Below are positions 9,208-19,805 of a DNA stretch of 64,000 nt, piece after piece. Origin of the DNA: Rikenellaceae bacterium (lineage in GTDB: Bacteria; Bacteroidota; Bacteroidia; Bacteroidales; UBA932); the NCBI GenBank assembly GCA_022766385.1, contig JALEPJ010000004.1:62001-126000 (forward strand), given 5' to 3'. Each line of letters begins with the position of its first letter. Within the stretch, counting starts at the first letter, position 1. The notes under the pieces were generated by a model. It saw nothing but the letters and a program-made list of their open reading frames with translations. It was not told the origin of the DNA and searched no databases. The position numbers and the translations under genes were made by a program.

Positions 9208-11172
9208 CTATCGACCGAAATAAACCAATAATACAGATACATCAGCTGGAGAGACTCCCGAAATTCTGGAGGCTTGAGCTATAGTTCGCGGAGCATATTT
9301 CTTCAGCTTTTGTCTACACTCTATAGTAAGGCCAGATACACTGTCGAAATCGAAGTTCTCAGGAATAGTTAGATTCTCCAATCTCATGATCTTCTCTGCG
9401 ACTCTCTTTTCCCTATCGATATATCCTTGATATTTGATCGCTATTTCAACAGAATCGGCAAGCTCACGGAGATAATTAGCATTGATAGTTTCCAGATTCT
9501 GATTATCTGGAAGAATTGGATTTGCCATACCATCAAGGCTTATTATTCTATCATCAAAGTTGATGTTATTTTTGAGTAATGTTCCACGTGGAACAACCAT
9601 TAACAACTCAGAAAGAATAACTTCAGGTCTTGAACTGAGTTCTGCTATCTTCTTAGAATCGGTAATTAAAGCTGAATTAATAGACTCTAGATAAGGATTT
9701 GCCTGCTTATTGGTCAAATTTGTACTATGGACGAAGGAAGACAGATTCTGAACATCCTCGTACTTCCTCATAGTATAGGAATATCTAAACTCGTCTGCAA
9801 GACCGATACTGTACGACTTTTCGGTTAGGCGGAAATCAGCATTATCCTGTCTTAAGAGTATTCGATATTCAGCTCTCGAGGTAAACATACGGTAAGGTTC
9901 ATCAACTCCCTTTGTAATTAAATCGTCTATCAATACTCCTATATAAGATTCATCTCGCTTAAGGATAAAAGGCTCTTTTCCCTTAGATTTCAAATGAGCA
10001 TTGATACCGGCAATTATTCCCTGAGCAGCTGCTTCCTCATAGCCTGTAGTACCATTGACTTGACCAGCAAAGAAAAGATTCTCGATACTCTTCAATTCGA
10101 GTGAAGCCTTAAGCTGTGTTGGATCGAAATAATCATACTCCACAGCATAGGCTGGTCTGAAGACCTTTACATTCTCAAGACCAGGTATAGTATGTAGAGC
10201 ATCCATCTGGACGTCCAGAGGAAGTGAAGAAGAAAAACCCTGTAGGTAATATTCGTTCGTATTTCTTCCTTCAGGTTCGAGGAAAAGTTGATGTGAATCC
10301 TTGTCGGAAAATACTCTCAACTTGTCTTCGATGCTTGGGCAATATCTGGGACCTTTGCCGGTAATCAGGCCTGAAAACATAGGAGAATCAGCGAAACCTG
10401 ATCTCAATATGTCATGAACATTCTTATTGGTATGCAGTACATAGCAAGGCATCTGTTCGCTTCCATTCTGGACAGAGGAGAGATAAGGAAGATATGAGAA
10501 GCGTTCCGGTTTTGAATCTCCTAATTGCAAAGGAAGCTTTTTTACATCAACAGAAGAAATATCAATTCTCGGTGGAGTTCCTGTTTTCATTCTGGCAGTC
10601 TTGATTCCTAACGAAACAAGCTGTTCTGTGAGTCCATGCGAAGCAAGTTCTCCTATCCTTCCTCCTTCAAAGACAGTACGTCCGATGAACATTCTACCAT
10701 TAAGGAACGTTCCTGCAGTCAAGACAAGTGTTTGACAATTGAAAATTGCCCCGGTATTAGTACGGACGCCTACAATTTTTCGATTCTCAAAGAGAAAAGA
10801 AGTCGCAATATCCGCGTAAATATCTAAGTTACAATTAGTTTCGAGAATTTTCCGCCATAAGAGTGAAAAGGCAATTTTATCACATTGGGCACGTGGACTC
10901 CACATAGCCGGACCTTTGGACTTATTCAGCATCCTAAACTGAAGTGTCGATGCATCAGTTACTAAGCCAGTATAACCGCCTAAAGCATCTATTTCTCTGA
11001 CTATCTGACCTTTAGCTATTCCACCTATTGCTGGATTACATGACATCTTTGCAAAAGCCATCATATCCATAGTGATAAGCAGGACAGAAGAGCCCATGTT
11101 TGATGCAGCCATTGCTGCTTCACATCCAGCATGACCGCCACCGACTACAATCACATCATAAGTCTTCTTCAT
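9208..11172 (-). CDS. mnmG: tRNA uridine-5-carboxymethylaminomethyl modification enzyme MnmG/GidA
   Basis: [55 protein letters not shown]. Confidence 0.97.
   Translation of the reverse strand: MKKTYDVIVVGGGHAGCEAAMAASNMGSSVLLITMDMMAFAKMSCNPAIGGIAKGQIVREIDALGGYTGLVTDASTLQFRMLNKSKGPAMWSPRAQCDKIAFSLLWRKILETNCNLDIYADIATSFLFENRKIVGVRTNTGAIFNCQTLVLTAGTFLNGRMFIGRTVFEGGRIGELASHGLTEQLVSLGIKTARMKTGTPPRIDISSVDVKKLPLQLGDSKPERFSYLPYLSSVQNGSEQMPCYVLHTNKNVHDILRSGFADSPMFSGLITGKGPRYCPSIEDKLRVFSDKDSHQLFLEPEGRNTNEYYLQGFSSSLPLDVQMDALHTIPGLENVKVFRPAYAVEYDYFDPTQLKASLELKSIENLFFAGQVNGTTGYEEAAAQGIIAGINAHLKSKGKEPFILKRDESYIGVLIDDLITKGVDEPYRMFTSRAEYRILLRQDNADFRLTEKSYSIGLADEFRYSYTMRKYEDVQNLSSFVHSTNLTNKQANPYLESINSALITDSKKIAELSSRPEVILSELLMVVPRGTLLKNNINFDDRIISLDGMANPILPDNQNLETINANYLRELADSVEIAIKYQGYIDREKRVAEKIMRLENLTIPENFDFDSVSGLTIECRQKLKKYAPRTIAQASRISGVSPADVSVLLVYFGR
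9580..9595. promoter_or_regulatory. parS-type centromere site (candidate ParB/Spo0J binding site)
   Basis: TGTTCCACGTGGAACA is a perfect 16-bp palindrome matching the general chromosomal parS consensus TGTTNCACGTGNAACA. It lies inside mnmG. Confidence 0.7.
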
Positions 11173-11193
11173 AATGATAAAAATATAGACCGA

Positions 11194-11625
11194 TTACCCT
11201 TTCAGGGCTTCGCGAAAAGAAAGGTAATAGTCCTCCTTCTTTCTGATGAGTTGTTTATCCTTCTGACTATGGTCATCGTATCCTATCAAATGAAGAATAC
11301 CGTGAACCATAACACGATTCAATTCGTCATTAAAATCAGTATTATAAAGCTTTGCATTCTCTCTGACTGTGTCAACACTTATAAAAAGGTCGCCGGATAG
11401 TTTATCACCATCACAATAATCAAAAGTAATTACATCGGTGAAATAGTCATGTTGAAGATATTTCATATTAACATCCAATATATAATTGTCGGAGCAGAAA
11501 ATGATTGAAATATCTCCAATTCTCTTGATTTCACTCTCTGCGACCATCCTCAACCACTTATTGTTGAACTGCTTTCCTTTGAATACAAAATCCGTATCCT
11601 GGGTGTAATATGCGATCATAATCAA
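11194..11625 (-). CDS. ybeY: Endoribonuclease YbeY (rRNA maturation)
   Basis: H-G-I-L-H-L-I-G-Y-D-D-H zinc motif (VMVHGILHLIGYDDH); DVITFDY. Confidence 0.94.
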   Translation of the reverse strand: MIMIAYYTQDTDFVFKGKQFNNKWLRMVAESEIKRIGDISIIFCSDNYILDVNMKYLQHDYFTDVITFDYCDGDKLSGDLFISVDTVRENAKLYNTDFNDELNRVMVHGILHLIGYDDHSQKDKQLIRKKEDYYLSFREALKG

Positions 11626-11635
11626 AAAATTTCTG

Positions 11636-11643
11636 CAAATCTA
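11636..11643 (-). promoter_or_regulatory. Bacteroidetes-type -7 element upstream of ybeY
   Basis: CAAATCTA (minus-strand TAGATTTG). Confidence 0.45.
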
Positions 11644-11685
11644 CAACTATTAAATCAAAAAATTGGAATTCAAAATATTTATTTA

Positions 11686-11693
11686 TAACTTTG
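11686..11693 (+). promoter_or_regulatory. Bacteroidetes-type -7 element upstream of the tonB-like gene
   Basis: TAACTTTG, with TTG at 11663-11665 about 20 bp upstream. Confidence 0.55.
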
Positions 11694-11724
11694 AGCGTGG
11701 TTTGAAAATATTAAAACTAGGAAT

Positions 11725-12417
11725 ATGGAAGTAAAGAAATCAGAGAAAGCAAATCTCGAAAACAGAAAATTGCTCTTCACGGAGATTGGTTTCGTAATCT
11801 CTCTTCTTGTTGTACTCGGAGCATTCTCCTGGACATCAAAGGAGAAAACAACAACAGTATTTGAGGATGTTACTACAGAATTGATCGAAGAAGAGATCAT
11901 TCCTATTACACAGGAAGAAACACCTCCACCACCTGAAGCACCAAAGATTCCTGTTCTTTCTGACCAGATTGACATTGTCGACGACGACATTCAGGTTGAA
12001 GACGATATGTTCATGAACCTTGAGGATAATGCAAACCTCGGAGTTGAGATTATGGACTACGTTGAGACCGTAGAAGAGGAAGAGGTTGAGGAAGAAGCTA
12101 TTCCTTTCCAGCTCGTTGAGGAGAAACCAAAATTCAAAGGCGGTGATGCCAATGAGTTCTCAAAATGGGTGAATTCAAACCTCGTATATCCTGAAATTGC
12201 CAAGGAAAATGGTGTACAGGGTCGCGTTACTCTCCAGTTTACAGTAAACGTTGACGGTTCAGTTACCAATGTAAAGGTACTCCGCGGTGTTGACTCTTCA
12301 CTTGATAAGGAGGCTGTCAGAGTGGTATCAAACTCACCTAAATGGACTCCAGGAAAGCAGAGAGACCGTGCAGTAAAGGTTACCTACACTTTCCCTGTTA
12401 TATTCCAATTGAGATAA
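11725..12417 (+). CDS. TonB-family energy transducer
   Basis: N-terminal TM, PPPPEAPKIP region, C-terminal TonB fold (VQGRVTLQFTVNVDGSVTNVKVLRGVDSSLDKEAVRVVSNSPKWTPGKQ). Confidence 0.92.
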   Translation: MEVKKSEKANLENRKLLFTEIGFVISLLVVLGAFSWTSKEKTTTVFEDVTTELIEEEIIPITQEETPPPPEAPKIPVLSDQIDIVDDDIQVEDDMFMNLEDNANLGVEIMDYVETVEEEEVEEEAIPFQLVEEKPKFKGGDANEFSKWVNSNLVYPEIAKENGVQGRVTLQFTVNVDGSVTNVKVLRGVDSSLDKEAVRVVSNSPKWTPGKQRDRAVKVTYTFPVIFQLR

Positions 12418-12438
12418 TTTTTTTAACACAATATTGGA

Positions 12439-12466
12439 AAGGCTGTCCTATCGGATAGCCTTTTAT
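12439..12466 (+). terminator. Intrinsic terminator after the tonB-like gene
   Basis: AAGGCTGTCC-TATC-GGATAGCCTT stem (one G-U) followed by TT. Confidence 0.7.
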
Positions 12467-12484
12467 TGATTTATAAGAGCTTGA

Positions 12485-13687
12485 ATGAAAGAAGATAATA
12501 ATAAAGCAATTGTAAAGACTGAAAAGGCAGTATTCGTAGGCATTATCAGGCAGAATGATGATGAAAGAAAGGTATTGGAATACCTTGATGAGTTAGAGTT
12601 CCTTGCTGAAACAGCCGGTGCAATAGGTGACAGAAAATTTGTCCAAAGACTTGATAAACCGGAAAAAGCAACTTATATCAGAAGCGGAAAACTTCAGGAA
12701 ATAGCAGTTTATTGCGAAGAAAACTGTATAGAATACGTAATTTTCGATGATGAGCTGACAGGTATGCAGCAGAGAAACATCGAAAAAATTATAAAAGTTG
12801 GTCACGTCATTGACAGAACCAGCCTGATACTGGAAATATTCGCCCAAAGAGCCAAGACCTCATACGCAAAAATGCAAGTTGAACTTGCACAATACAACTA
12901 TATGCTTCCAAGACTTGCCGGAATGTGGACTCACCTTGAAAGACAACGTGGAGGCGTAGGTACAAGAGGAGGTATGGGTGAAACTCAGATAGAAGTCGAT
13001 AGACGTATAGTGAAGGAAAGGATCAACCGGCTTAAAGAACAACTTAAGAAGGTTGATAAACAGATGGCTGTACAGAGAAGCAATAGGGGACAGATGGTCA
13101 GACTTGCTCTTGTTGGTTATACCAATGTAGGAAAGAGCACTCTAATGAATTTACTGGCCAAGTCTGACGTATTCGCAGAAAATAAACTCTTCGCTACGCT
13201 TGATACTACTGTAAGAAAGGTCGTAATTGAGAATGTACCGTTCTTATTGAGTGATACTGTAGGATTTATTAGGAAACTGCCTACACAGCTCGTAGAAGCC
13301 TTTAAAAGTACCCTTGACGAGGTTCGTGAGGCTGATATTCTCGTTCATGTCGTAGATATTTCACATAGTGACTTTGAAGAGCAAATGGAAGTTGTTGAGA
13401 AGACATTAAAGGATATAGGAGCAGGGAACAAACCGGTATATGTTGTTTTCAATAAGATAGACGCATATGAATACGAGGAATACGATGAGTATTCTCTTGA
13501 ACCTAAGCAGAAATGGAACAGGAGCCTTGAAGAACTGAAGAACAGCTGGATAGCTGATGAAAAAAGCCCTTGCATTTTCATTTCCGCTACCAACAAAATC
13601 AATATAGACAAACTGAAAAACGATATCTATAAAATGGTGGCTGAAATCCACGCTGGAAGATATCCTTTTAATAATTTCCTTTGGTAA
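12485..13687 (+). CDS. hflX: GTPase HflX
   Basis: GYTNVGKSTLMNLL; DTVGFIRKLPTQLVEAFKSTLDEV; GGVGTRGGMGETQIEVDRR. Confidence 0.95.
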   Translation: MKEDNNKAIVKTEKAVFVGIIRQNDDERKVLEYLDELEFLAETAGAIGDRKFVQRLDKPEKATYIRSGKLQEIAVYCEENCIEYVIFDDELTGMQQRNIEKIIKVGHVIDRTSLILEIFAQRAKTSYAKMQVELAQYNYMLPRLAGMWTHLERQRGGVGTRGGMGETQIEVDRRIVKERINRLKEQLKKVDKQMAVQRSNRGQMVRLALVGYTNVGKSTLMNLLAKSDVFAENKLFATLDTTVRKVVIENVPFLLSDTVGFIRKLPTQLVEAFKSTLDEVREADILVHVVDISHSDFEEQMEVVEKTLKDIGAGNKPVYVVFNKIDAYEYEEYDEYSLEPKQKWNRSLEELKNSWIADEKSPCIFISATNKINIDKLKNDIYKMVAEIHAGRYPFNNFLW

Positions 13688-13796
13688 TTAAGATTTTACT
13701 GGGAAGTATACGAAGAGGTATATTGACAAAGTAAATGAAGGTCCTTCAGGATGCTCCGGAGCCCTCCACAATCCCTACCAACCCTTGTGTAAGCAT

Positions 13797-13853
13797 AATA
13801 GAAAAGAGACTGACTAATCTGTCATATTGACTTTTAGTCAGCCTCTTTCTATT
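13797..13853. terminator. Bidirectional-looking terminator hairpin between hflX and susD
   Basis: AATAGAAAAGAGACTGACTA (13797-13816) pairs imperfectly with TAGTCAGCCTCTTTCTATT (13835-13853), between convergent genes. Confidence 0.65.
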
Positions 13854-13872
13854 ATTATCTAGTCAGGAAATA

Positions 13873-15708
13873 TTATTCCCAACCCTCATTCTGTGTCATA
13901 CCGTCAGAACCTGTATTGAGGTCAATGTAGGTCTGAGGGATAGGAAGGAGATTGAACTTCAAATCTGAAGGATCCTCTGACCAACGGCGGATATTAGGAT
14001 AAACTTCAGCACCAGGACGAGCAGAATACATACCGTAGTTGTAGATTCTAGGCTTCCACTCCTCAGGCTTCATTCTAAGGAAAGTAGCCCAACGGAACTC
14101 CTCATATACAAGCTCACGAGCTCTCTCATCAAGTATTGTATCGATAGTAACATTAGCGATAGGATTAGCATTAGCTCTTCTTCTAACTACATTAAGAGCT
14201 TCAGCTGCACCTGCTGCATCGCCTGAACGGAGCTTAGCCTCAGCCAGAAGGAAGTAAGCCTCAGCTGAACGTGCTGCATATCTTGAACGGTAGAAGTTTA
14301 CGAAGGTACCCATCCAACCGAACATAGGCTTTGATGTCATATCATAATCCCACTCTGAGAAAGGAGTCTCCTTGTAATAAATAGGGAAGAAGATACCAGA
14401 AAGCTCAGGGGTAGAACGGTTGATGTGATTCCAACCTACCTTCTGCTCGTAGAGAGGGTGCTTATCGTCGCAGCACAAGAACTCTGTCTGAACCGTAACA
14501 TCCTCCTGATAACGGAGATCCTGAGTAGAATTATTGTTGTGCTCAGCATCCCACATAGTGTAGCTTGCATACCAGGTAGGAGTAGTCTGAGCCCAACCGG
14601 TACCACCGTGTGATGCAGGGCTGAGAGCACCGCCATACTTAGCAGAGAAAGACTTCCAAGGACCGTCTGCTGCACCTGCTGCCTTATACTCAGGAGCCCA
14701 CTCATAATCCTGGAGTGCAGGGGTGAGACCGAGAGTATTGTTTCTGCGGCCACCGTTTGTTGACCACTCAGCATAGTTTGGAGCGCATACCATAATCCAA
14801 AGAGCCTCAGTATTCTGTGAACTGATGATGTTGTCAGCTACGAAGAGGTCTGAATAAACATTGCCCTCAAGATACTCATTGGCAATGCCGTTGCGGGAAC
14901 CGGTAGCTCCTGGTGCACGAACACCGAAACGCTCAGTCATAAGAGGGTGCTTGCTGACTACTTCCTGTGCGTACTTTGCAGCCTCGGTGAAGAGAGCATT
15001 GTTGTTGGTCTCAACACCCTGTGCGAGAAGTGCCTCTGCAAGATACATAGCAGCAACGCTCTTTCCTGCACGACCATACTCTACAGACTCAGGGAGATTT
15101 GTATAAGCGGTCTTGAGGTCGTTGATAGCTGTATCATAAACGTCCTTGCGAGGATCGCGGTTGAAAGCATAATTAGGAGTCTCTGAGTACTCGAGAACAA
15201 GTGGAACTGCTCCGAAAAGCTCACCGAGACGGAGGTAAGAGATACCGCGGAGGAATGCTGCCTCACCTACAGTACGTGTCTTCTGTGCTTCGTTATCCCA
15301 AGTTACATTATCCATCTGACTGTTTGCAAGATTAGCATAAGAGATAATCTTGTAGAACTTGTCCCAAAGGCTCTTTGGAAGACCGGTGGTAGAAGACCAA
15401 GCAGCACTAAAGTTGCTCATATGTTGAGACGCACCAAGCTGGTACTTATTGTCAGTCATATCGGTACCTGCCGAAGTATTGTAGCAGATTCCCTGTCCGA
15501 ACTCTCCTGGGAAGAAGAGCTCTTCATACTCATAATATCCGGTAAGAAGGGTATTAACTACCTGTGAGCTTGAATTATATGCATTGTTTACAGTAAGCTG
15601 TCCCTTTGGCTTTTCTGTAAGGAATTCTTTGTCAGAAACGCAAGAAACAGACATAGAACCAATCAATGCAACTCCAAGAATACCCAAGAAAAATTTATAT
15701 GATTTCAT
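13873..15708 (-). CDS. SusD/RagB family nutrient-uptake outer-membrane lipoprotein
   Basis: Lipobox MSVSC; SusD TPR-like features; RSAEAYFLLAEAKLRSGDAAGAAEALNVVRRRA near the C terminus. Confidence 0.95.
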   Translation of the reverse strand: MKSYKFFLGILGVALIGSMSVSCVSDKEFLTEKPKGQLTVNNAYNSSSQVVNTLLTGYYEYEELFFPGEFGQGICYNTSAGTDMTDNKYQLGASQHMSNFSAAWSSTTGLPKSLWDKFYKIISYANLANSQMDNVTWDNEAQKTRTVGEAAFLRGISYLRLGELFGAVPLVLEYSETPNYAFNRDPRKDVYDTAINDLKTAYTNLPESVEYGRAGKSVAAMYLAEALLAQGVETNNNALFTEAAKYAQEVVSKHPLMTERFGVRAPGATGSRNGIANEYLEGNVYSDLFVADNIISSQNTEALWIMVCAPNYAEWSTNGGRRNNTLGLTPALQDYEWAPEYKAAGAADGPWKSFSAKYGGALSPASHGGTGWAQTTPTWYASYTMWDAEHNNNSTQDLRYQEDVTVQTEFLCCDDKHPLYEQKVGWNHINRSTPELSGIFFPIYYKETPFSEWDYDMTSKPMFGWMGTFVNFYRSRYAARSAEAYFLLAEAKLRSGDAAGAAEALNVVRRRANANPIANVTIDTILDERARELVYEEFRWATFLRMKPEEWKPRIYNYGMYSARPGAEVYPNIRRWSEDPSDLKFNLLPIPQTYIDLNTGSDGMTQNEGWE

Positions 15709-15732
15709 TATTTACTCTTGTTTAAATGTTGA

Positions 15733-18700
15733 TTAGAATGTTACGTTGAAGCCAAGGTTGAGAGTTCTAGGAAGATAACCTGCATTCTTTGAACGAGACT
15801 GAGGGTCTGACATCTTCCAATGAGGAGCGATGAAGAAGAGGTTACGTCCAGAGAGAGTTACTTTAGCATTGTTCAAACCAATCTTCTTAGCGATATCCTT
15901 GAGATTGTAAGAAACGGATACATCCTGCAGACGGATATGTCCGAACGAATTGTAAACCTGATACTTGCTATCTGAATAATTTGGCTTCGGATATACTGTG
16001 CTAGGCTCCTGAGTTGTATAGAAAGGAATATCAAGAGCATTGCAAGACATCTGGGTATTGTAGGTAGAATAAGCGAAGGTATTGTTTGCAAGACCGTAGC
16101 CATTGCCACCGAAAATACCATTGAACATTACATAGAACTGCCAGTTCTTGTATCTAACTGTATTTGACCAAGAAAGACGGAAGTTTTCATCGGTGTAACC
16201 GAGAATCTCACGGTCTGTAGCACTTGGGTTGGTAGTCTGCTCACCCTCCTTAGTAAGGAAGATAGGATAACCAGCGTTAGGACCCTCCTGGAAGATTCCG
16301 TCTGTGCGATAACCATAGATTACGCCGAGAGGATGACCGAGGAAGAGATTGCTGGTAATATCATCCTGACCGTCACCATAGAGATCAACAAGCTTGTTTC
16401 TGTTGAGAGTGAATACGAAATCTGAAGTCCAGGTAAGATTCTCTCTCTTAAGATTTACTGTTGAGATATTCATTTCGACACCGGCGTTGTTAACCTGACC
16501 CATAGTAGCCTTCTGTGTAGTGATACCCGCTGTCATAACAGGGATATTTCTATTGAAGATCTGGTCTGTGGTCTTTGAAATATAAGCATTCAAATCGATA
16601 TGGAAGATACCCTTGAAGAGATCAGCCTCGAAACCGCCGTTCCAAGAAGTGGTGGTCTGCCAACCGAGGGTAGGGTTACCGAGTGTTCTGAGTTTCTGTC
16701 CCCAGTGGATTGTACCGCCATAGTAGTTAGGAATACCGCCCTTCTTTGCAAGTGCAATGGTAGAAAGGGTACCATAAGGAGAAAGGGTCTGTGCACCGTT
16801 CTTACCCCAAGAAGCCTTGAGTTTGAGCATGTCGATCCAAGTGTACTGCTTCATGAAGTCCTCCTTAGAGATAGTCCAAGCAGCACCGACTGCAGGGAAG
16901 TTACCCCACTTGTTTTCTTCTCCGAATACTGAAGAACCATCACGACGGATAGACGCATTGAAATGGTACTTGTCGTTGTATGAATACATTACACGTGCAA
17001 GATAACCTACATCAGTATGGAGTGAGTATGAAGGGCTGGTGAAGGTCTTTACATTTGCGTTCTCAAGACCATACCATCCGAGAATAGTATTTCCTGCTGT
17101 GCTGAAGTCCTTACCTGTCATAGACTCGCCTGTTGACTCAGCGCTGTCCCTGGTATAAACGAGAGATGCACTTACATAGTGAGCACCGAACTGCTTAGCA
17201 TATGAAAGTATATTATCTATGACCCAGTTCCTAGAAATTGAAGAACTTACAGAACCCTCTGCTGATGAGAGTTTGTAGTACTCTGAGGACTGTCCCTTGC
17301 CTTCGTAGTCGTTTGAAAGGAACTGAGGAGTAGCGTTCTCGTGAGTGAATGAGTAGTTCTTTGAACCGATTTCAGTATAAGAAATATTCATTCTGTAGCT
17401 AAGACCTTCTACCCAAGGAAATTTTACATTTACATAACCGCCGAGGTTAAAATTGTATCTTCTGTTATCCTTATCAGGACCATACTGGGTATTCCAAAGA
17501 GGATTGTATGAAGCTGAGTTCACACCCTCGATGTAATAACGGAGAGTCTTTCCATCTGGAAGATAAGGCTCTGCATAAGGTGAGTGCGATACATCGGTAC
17601 CAGCTGAATTTGAATTGTCAACGCTGTTGGTATAAGCGAAGTTGGTTCCGATTTCGATACTGTTTGTGATATTGGTAGAGAGGTTGGTAGAGATATTGTT
17701 TCTTACGAACTCATTACCAATCTGAATACCCTTCTGACCTGAATGACCGAGAGCTACATAATAGTTTGAGTTAGAAGTACGTCCTGAAACGCTGAGATTG
17801 TAGTTCTGGGTATGACCGGTCTGGGTGGTAATGTCAAGCCAATCTGTAACCTTACCCTTCTCATAATTTTCCTTCTCAAGGAATGACATCCAAGAAGTGT
17901 TTGTAAGGTCCTCATAACCCTTGCGGGCATTGGTGTACTTGATGTAATTTTCAGGAGAAAGATATTTCTGGTTGTATGAACGGCCTGAAAGCTGCTGAGA
18001 GGTAGAGAAGCTTACCATAGGTTTGCCTTCCTTACCCTTCTTGAGAGTAACCATAATCACACCGTTTGCGGCCTTTGAACCGTAAGCTGCGAGTGAAGTA
18101 GCGTCCTTAAGTACACTGATTGACTCAATTGAATTAGCATCGATATCCTCGATAGTTCCAGTGAAGATAACACCGTTAACAACAAGGAGAGGGGCTGTAC
18201 TTGTAGAGTTTATAGATTTCTTACCACGGACAAGAATACTTGAATTCCTACCTACCATATTGGACTCAGCACCCATAACGACACCTGACATACGTCCACG
18301 AAGCATATCAGAAGCAGTATTGAGACCGAGATCGGCCACTGGTGAATCCTCCATCTTCATAACATCCACAGAACCTGTGAAGTTTTTTGCACGTGTGGTA
18401 CCATAACCGATGACAACTACATCATCAAGTATTTCCTGTGCAATTGAAAGCTGGATTTTTAGAGGTGAAACGGTCTTGTCGGTAATGGTTATTTCAACAT
18501 CGTCATAACCAACGCTTGAAATAACGAGAACATCACCGTTCTTGCAATTGAGTTCAAAATTTCCGTCAATGTCAGTGGCAACACCATTGGTGGTACCCTT
18601 GACCATTACAGCTGCACCGATGACTCCCATTTCGGTATCATCTACCACTACTCCCTTCAATGTACGGTTCTGGGCGTACGCATTTGTAAATGAAGCGCTT

Positions 18701-18756
18701 GCAAAAAGAATCGACATTGTAAGAAGCAGATTTAAGAATGCTTGTTTGATTCTCAT
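15733..18756 (-). CDS. SusC/RagA family TonB-linked outer-membrane receptor
   Basis: Carboxypeptidase-D-like N domain (LKGVVVDDTEMGVIGAAVMVKGTTNGVATDIDGNF), plug domain (VVIGYGTTRAKNFTGSV...ILVRGKKSIN), C-terminal barrel ending in F. Confidence 0.97.
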   Translation of the reverse strand: MRIKQAFLNLLLTMSILFASASFTNAYAQNRTLKGVVVDDTEMGVIGAAVMVKGTTNGVATDIDGNFELNCKNGDVLVISSVGYDDVEITITDKTVSPLKIQLSIAQEILDDVVVIGYGTTRAKNFTGSVDVMKMEDSPVADLGLNTASDMLRGRMSGVVMGAESNMVGRNSSILVRGKKSINSTSTAPLLVVNGVIFTGTIEDIDANSIESISVLKDATSLAAYGSKAANGVIMVTLKKGKEGKPMVSFSTSQQLSGRSYNQKYLSPENYIKYTNARKGYEDLTNTSWMSFLEKENYEKGKVTDWLDITTQTGHTQNYNLSVSGRTSNSNYYVALGHSGQKGIQIGNEFVRNNISTNLSTNITNSIEIGTNFAYTNSVDNSNSAGTDVSHSPYAEPYLPDGKTLRYYIEGVNSASYNPLWNTQYGPDKDNRRYNFNLGGYVNVKFPWVEGLSYRMNISYTEIGSKNYSFTHENATPQFLSNDYEGKGQSSEYYKLSSAEGSVSSSISRNWVIDNILSYAKQFGAHYVSASLVYTRDSAESTGESMTGKDFSTAGNTILGWYGLENANVKTFTSPSYSLHTDVGYLARVMYSYNDKYHFNASIRRDGSSVFGEENKWGNFPAVGAAWTISKEDFMKQYTWIDMLKLKASWGKNGAQTLSPYGTLSTIALAKKGGIPNYYGGTIHWGQKLRTLGNPTLGWQTTTSWNGGFEADLFKGIFHIDLNAYISKTTDQIFNRNIPVMTAGITTQKATMGQVNNAGVEMNISTVNLKRENLTWTSDFVFTLNRNKLVDLYGDGQDDITSNLFLGHPLGVIYGYRTDGIFQEGPNAGYPIFLTKEGEQTTNPSATDREILGYTDENFRLSWSNTVRYKNWQFYVMFNGIFGGNGYGLANNTFAYSTYNTQMSCNALDIPFYTTQEPSTVYPKPNYSDSKYQVYNSFGHIRLQDVSVSYNLKDIAKKIGLNNAKVTLSGRNLFFIAPHWKMSDPQSRSKNAGYLPRTLNLGFNVTF

Positions 18757-18824
18757 AATGTCTTGATTGTGTTAGTGTGTAATAATGGTGAAAAATGTGT
18801 GTGTTAGCGGTCTAAATAACCGAG

Positions 18825-18832
18825 CAAAGGTA
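18825..18832 (-). promoter_or_regulatory. Bacteroidetes-type -7 element upstream of susC
   Basis: CAAAGGTA (minus-strand TACCTTTG). Confidence 0.45.
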
Positions 18833-18966
18833 TAAATTTATATGAGATATTGAAAATTTAGCTTCATAATATTTAAGGTATACCAGGTGATTTTATTAAA
18901 AATTTCTATTCTTTAATAATTAAGTTGGGATAGTAATGGTGATAATAACCACACTTCCGCCTTCGA

Positions 18967-18998
18967 TAAAAAAAAAGGATGACCATAAAGGCCATCCC
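18967..18998 (-). terminator. Intrinsic terminator after frdB (minus strand)
   Basis: GGATGACC-ATAAA-GGCCATCC hairpin with an A-run (T-run on the minus strand) at 18968-18976. Confidence 0.7.
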
Positions 18999-19019
18999 TA
19001 TTAAATTATTAATTGAAAA

Positions 19020-19799
19020 TTAGTCTGAGAACTTGGCTTTAAGGAATTCCCTGTTCAAACGTGCAATATGAGAAACAGATATTCCCTTAGGACATTCCAT
19101 CTCACAAGCACGGGTATTGGTACAGTTACCGAATCCGAGTTCATCCATCTTTGCAACCATAGCCTTGGCTCTCTTCTTAGCCTCAGGACGTCCCTGTGGA
19201 AGAAGTGCGAGAGAGCTGACTCTGGCAGCTACGAAAAGCATTGCTGAACCGTTCTTACAGGTAGCTACACAAGCGCCACAACCAACGCAAGCAGCTGCAT
19301 CCATACTCTCCTCAGCCTTATCGTGAGGAATGAGAATAGCATTGGCATCCTGAGCTGAACCTGTACGTACAGAATTGAAACCTCCTGCCTGAAGAATCTT
19401 ATCGAAGGCTGTTCTATCTACAACAAGGTCCTTGATAACAGGGAATGCAGCGCTTCTCCAAGGCTCAACGGTAATGGTAGCACCATCTTTGAAATGACGC
19501 ATAAAGAGCTGGCAAGTAGTCACGTGATCATCAGGGCCATGTGCGCGTCCGTCAATGTAGAGCGAGCAAGCACCGCAAATACCCTCACGGCAATCGTGGT
19601 CGAAAGATACGGGACCACTGCTCTTGCAACCCTTCTCCACAGCTACAGGATCGCAACCCTCTCTGATGAGCTGCTCATTGAGGATGTCAAGCATCTCGAG
19701 GAATGAAGCGTCCTCCTCGATTCCTTCAATATGATAAGTCTCAAAATGTCCCTTATCCTTGGCGTTTTTCTGACGCCATATTTTCAAGTTGAAATTCAT
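19020..19799 (-). CDS. frdB: Succinate dehydrogenase/fumarate reductase iron-sulfur subunit
   Basis: [15 protein letters not shown] [2Fe-2S]; [33 protein letters not shown] cluster motifs. Confidence 0.95.
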   Translation of the reverse strand: MNFNLKIWRQKNAKDKGHFETYHIEGIEEDASFLEMLDILNEQLIREGCDPVAVEKGCKSSGPVSFDHDCREGICGACSLYIDGRAHGPDDHVTTCQLFMRHFKDGATITVEPWRSAAFPVIKDLVVDRTAFDKILQAGGFNSVRTGSAQDANAILIPHDKAEESMDAAACVGCGACVATCKNGSAMLFVAARVSSLALLPQGRPEAKKRAKAMVAKMDELGFGNCTNTRACEMECPKGISVSHIARLNREFLKAKFSD

Positions 19800-19805
19800 C
19801 TCTAA

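Noticed and set aside
13753-13762. GCTCCGGAGC 10-bp palindrome between hflX and susD
   Set aside because: Short palindrome with no supporting context; a single GC-rich 10-mer is easily coincidental.
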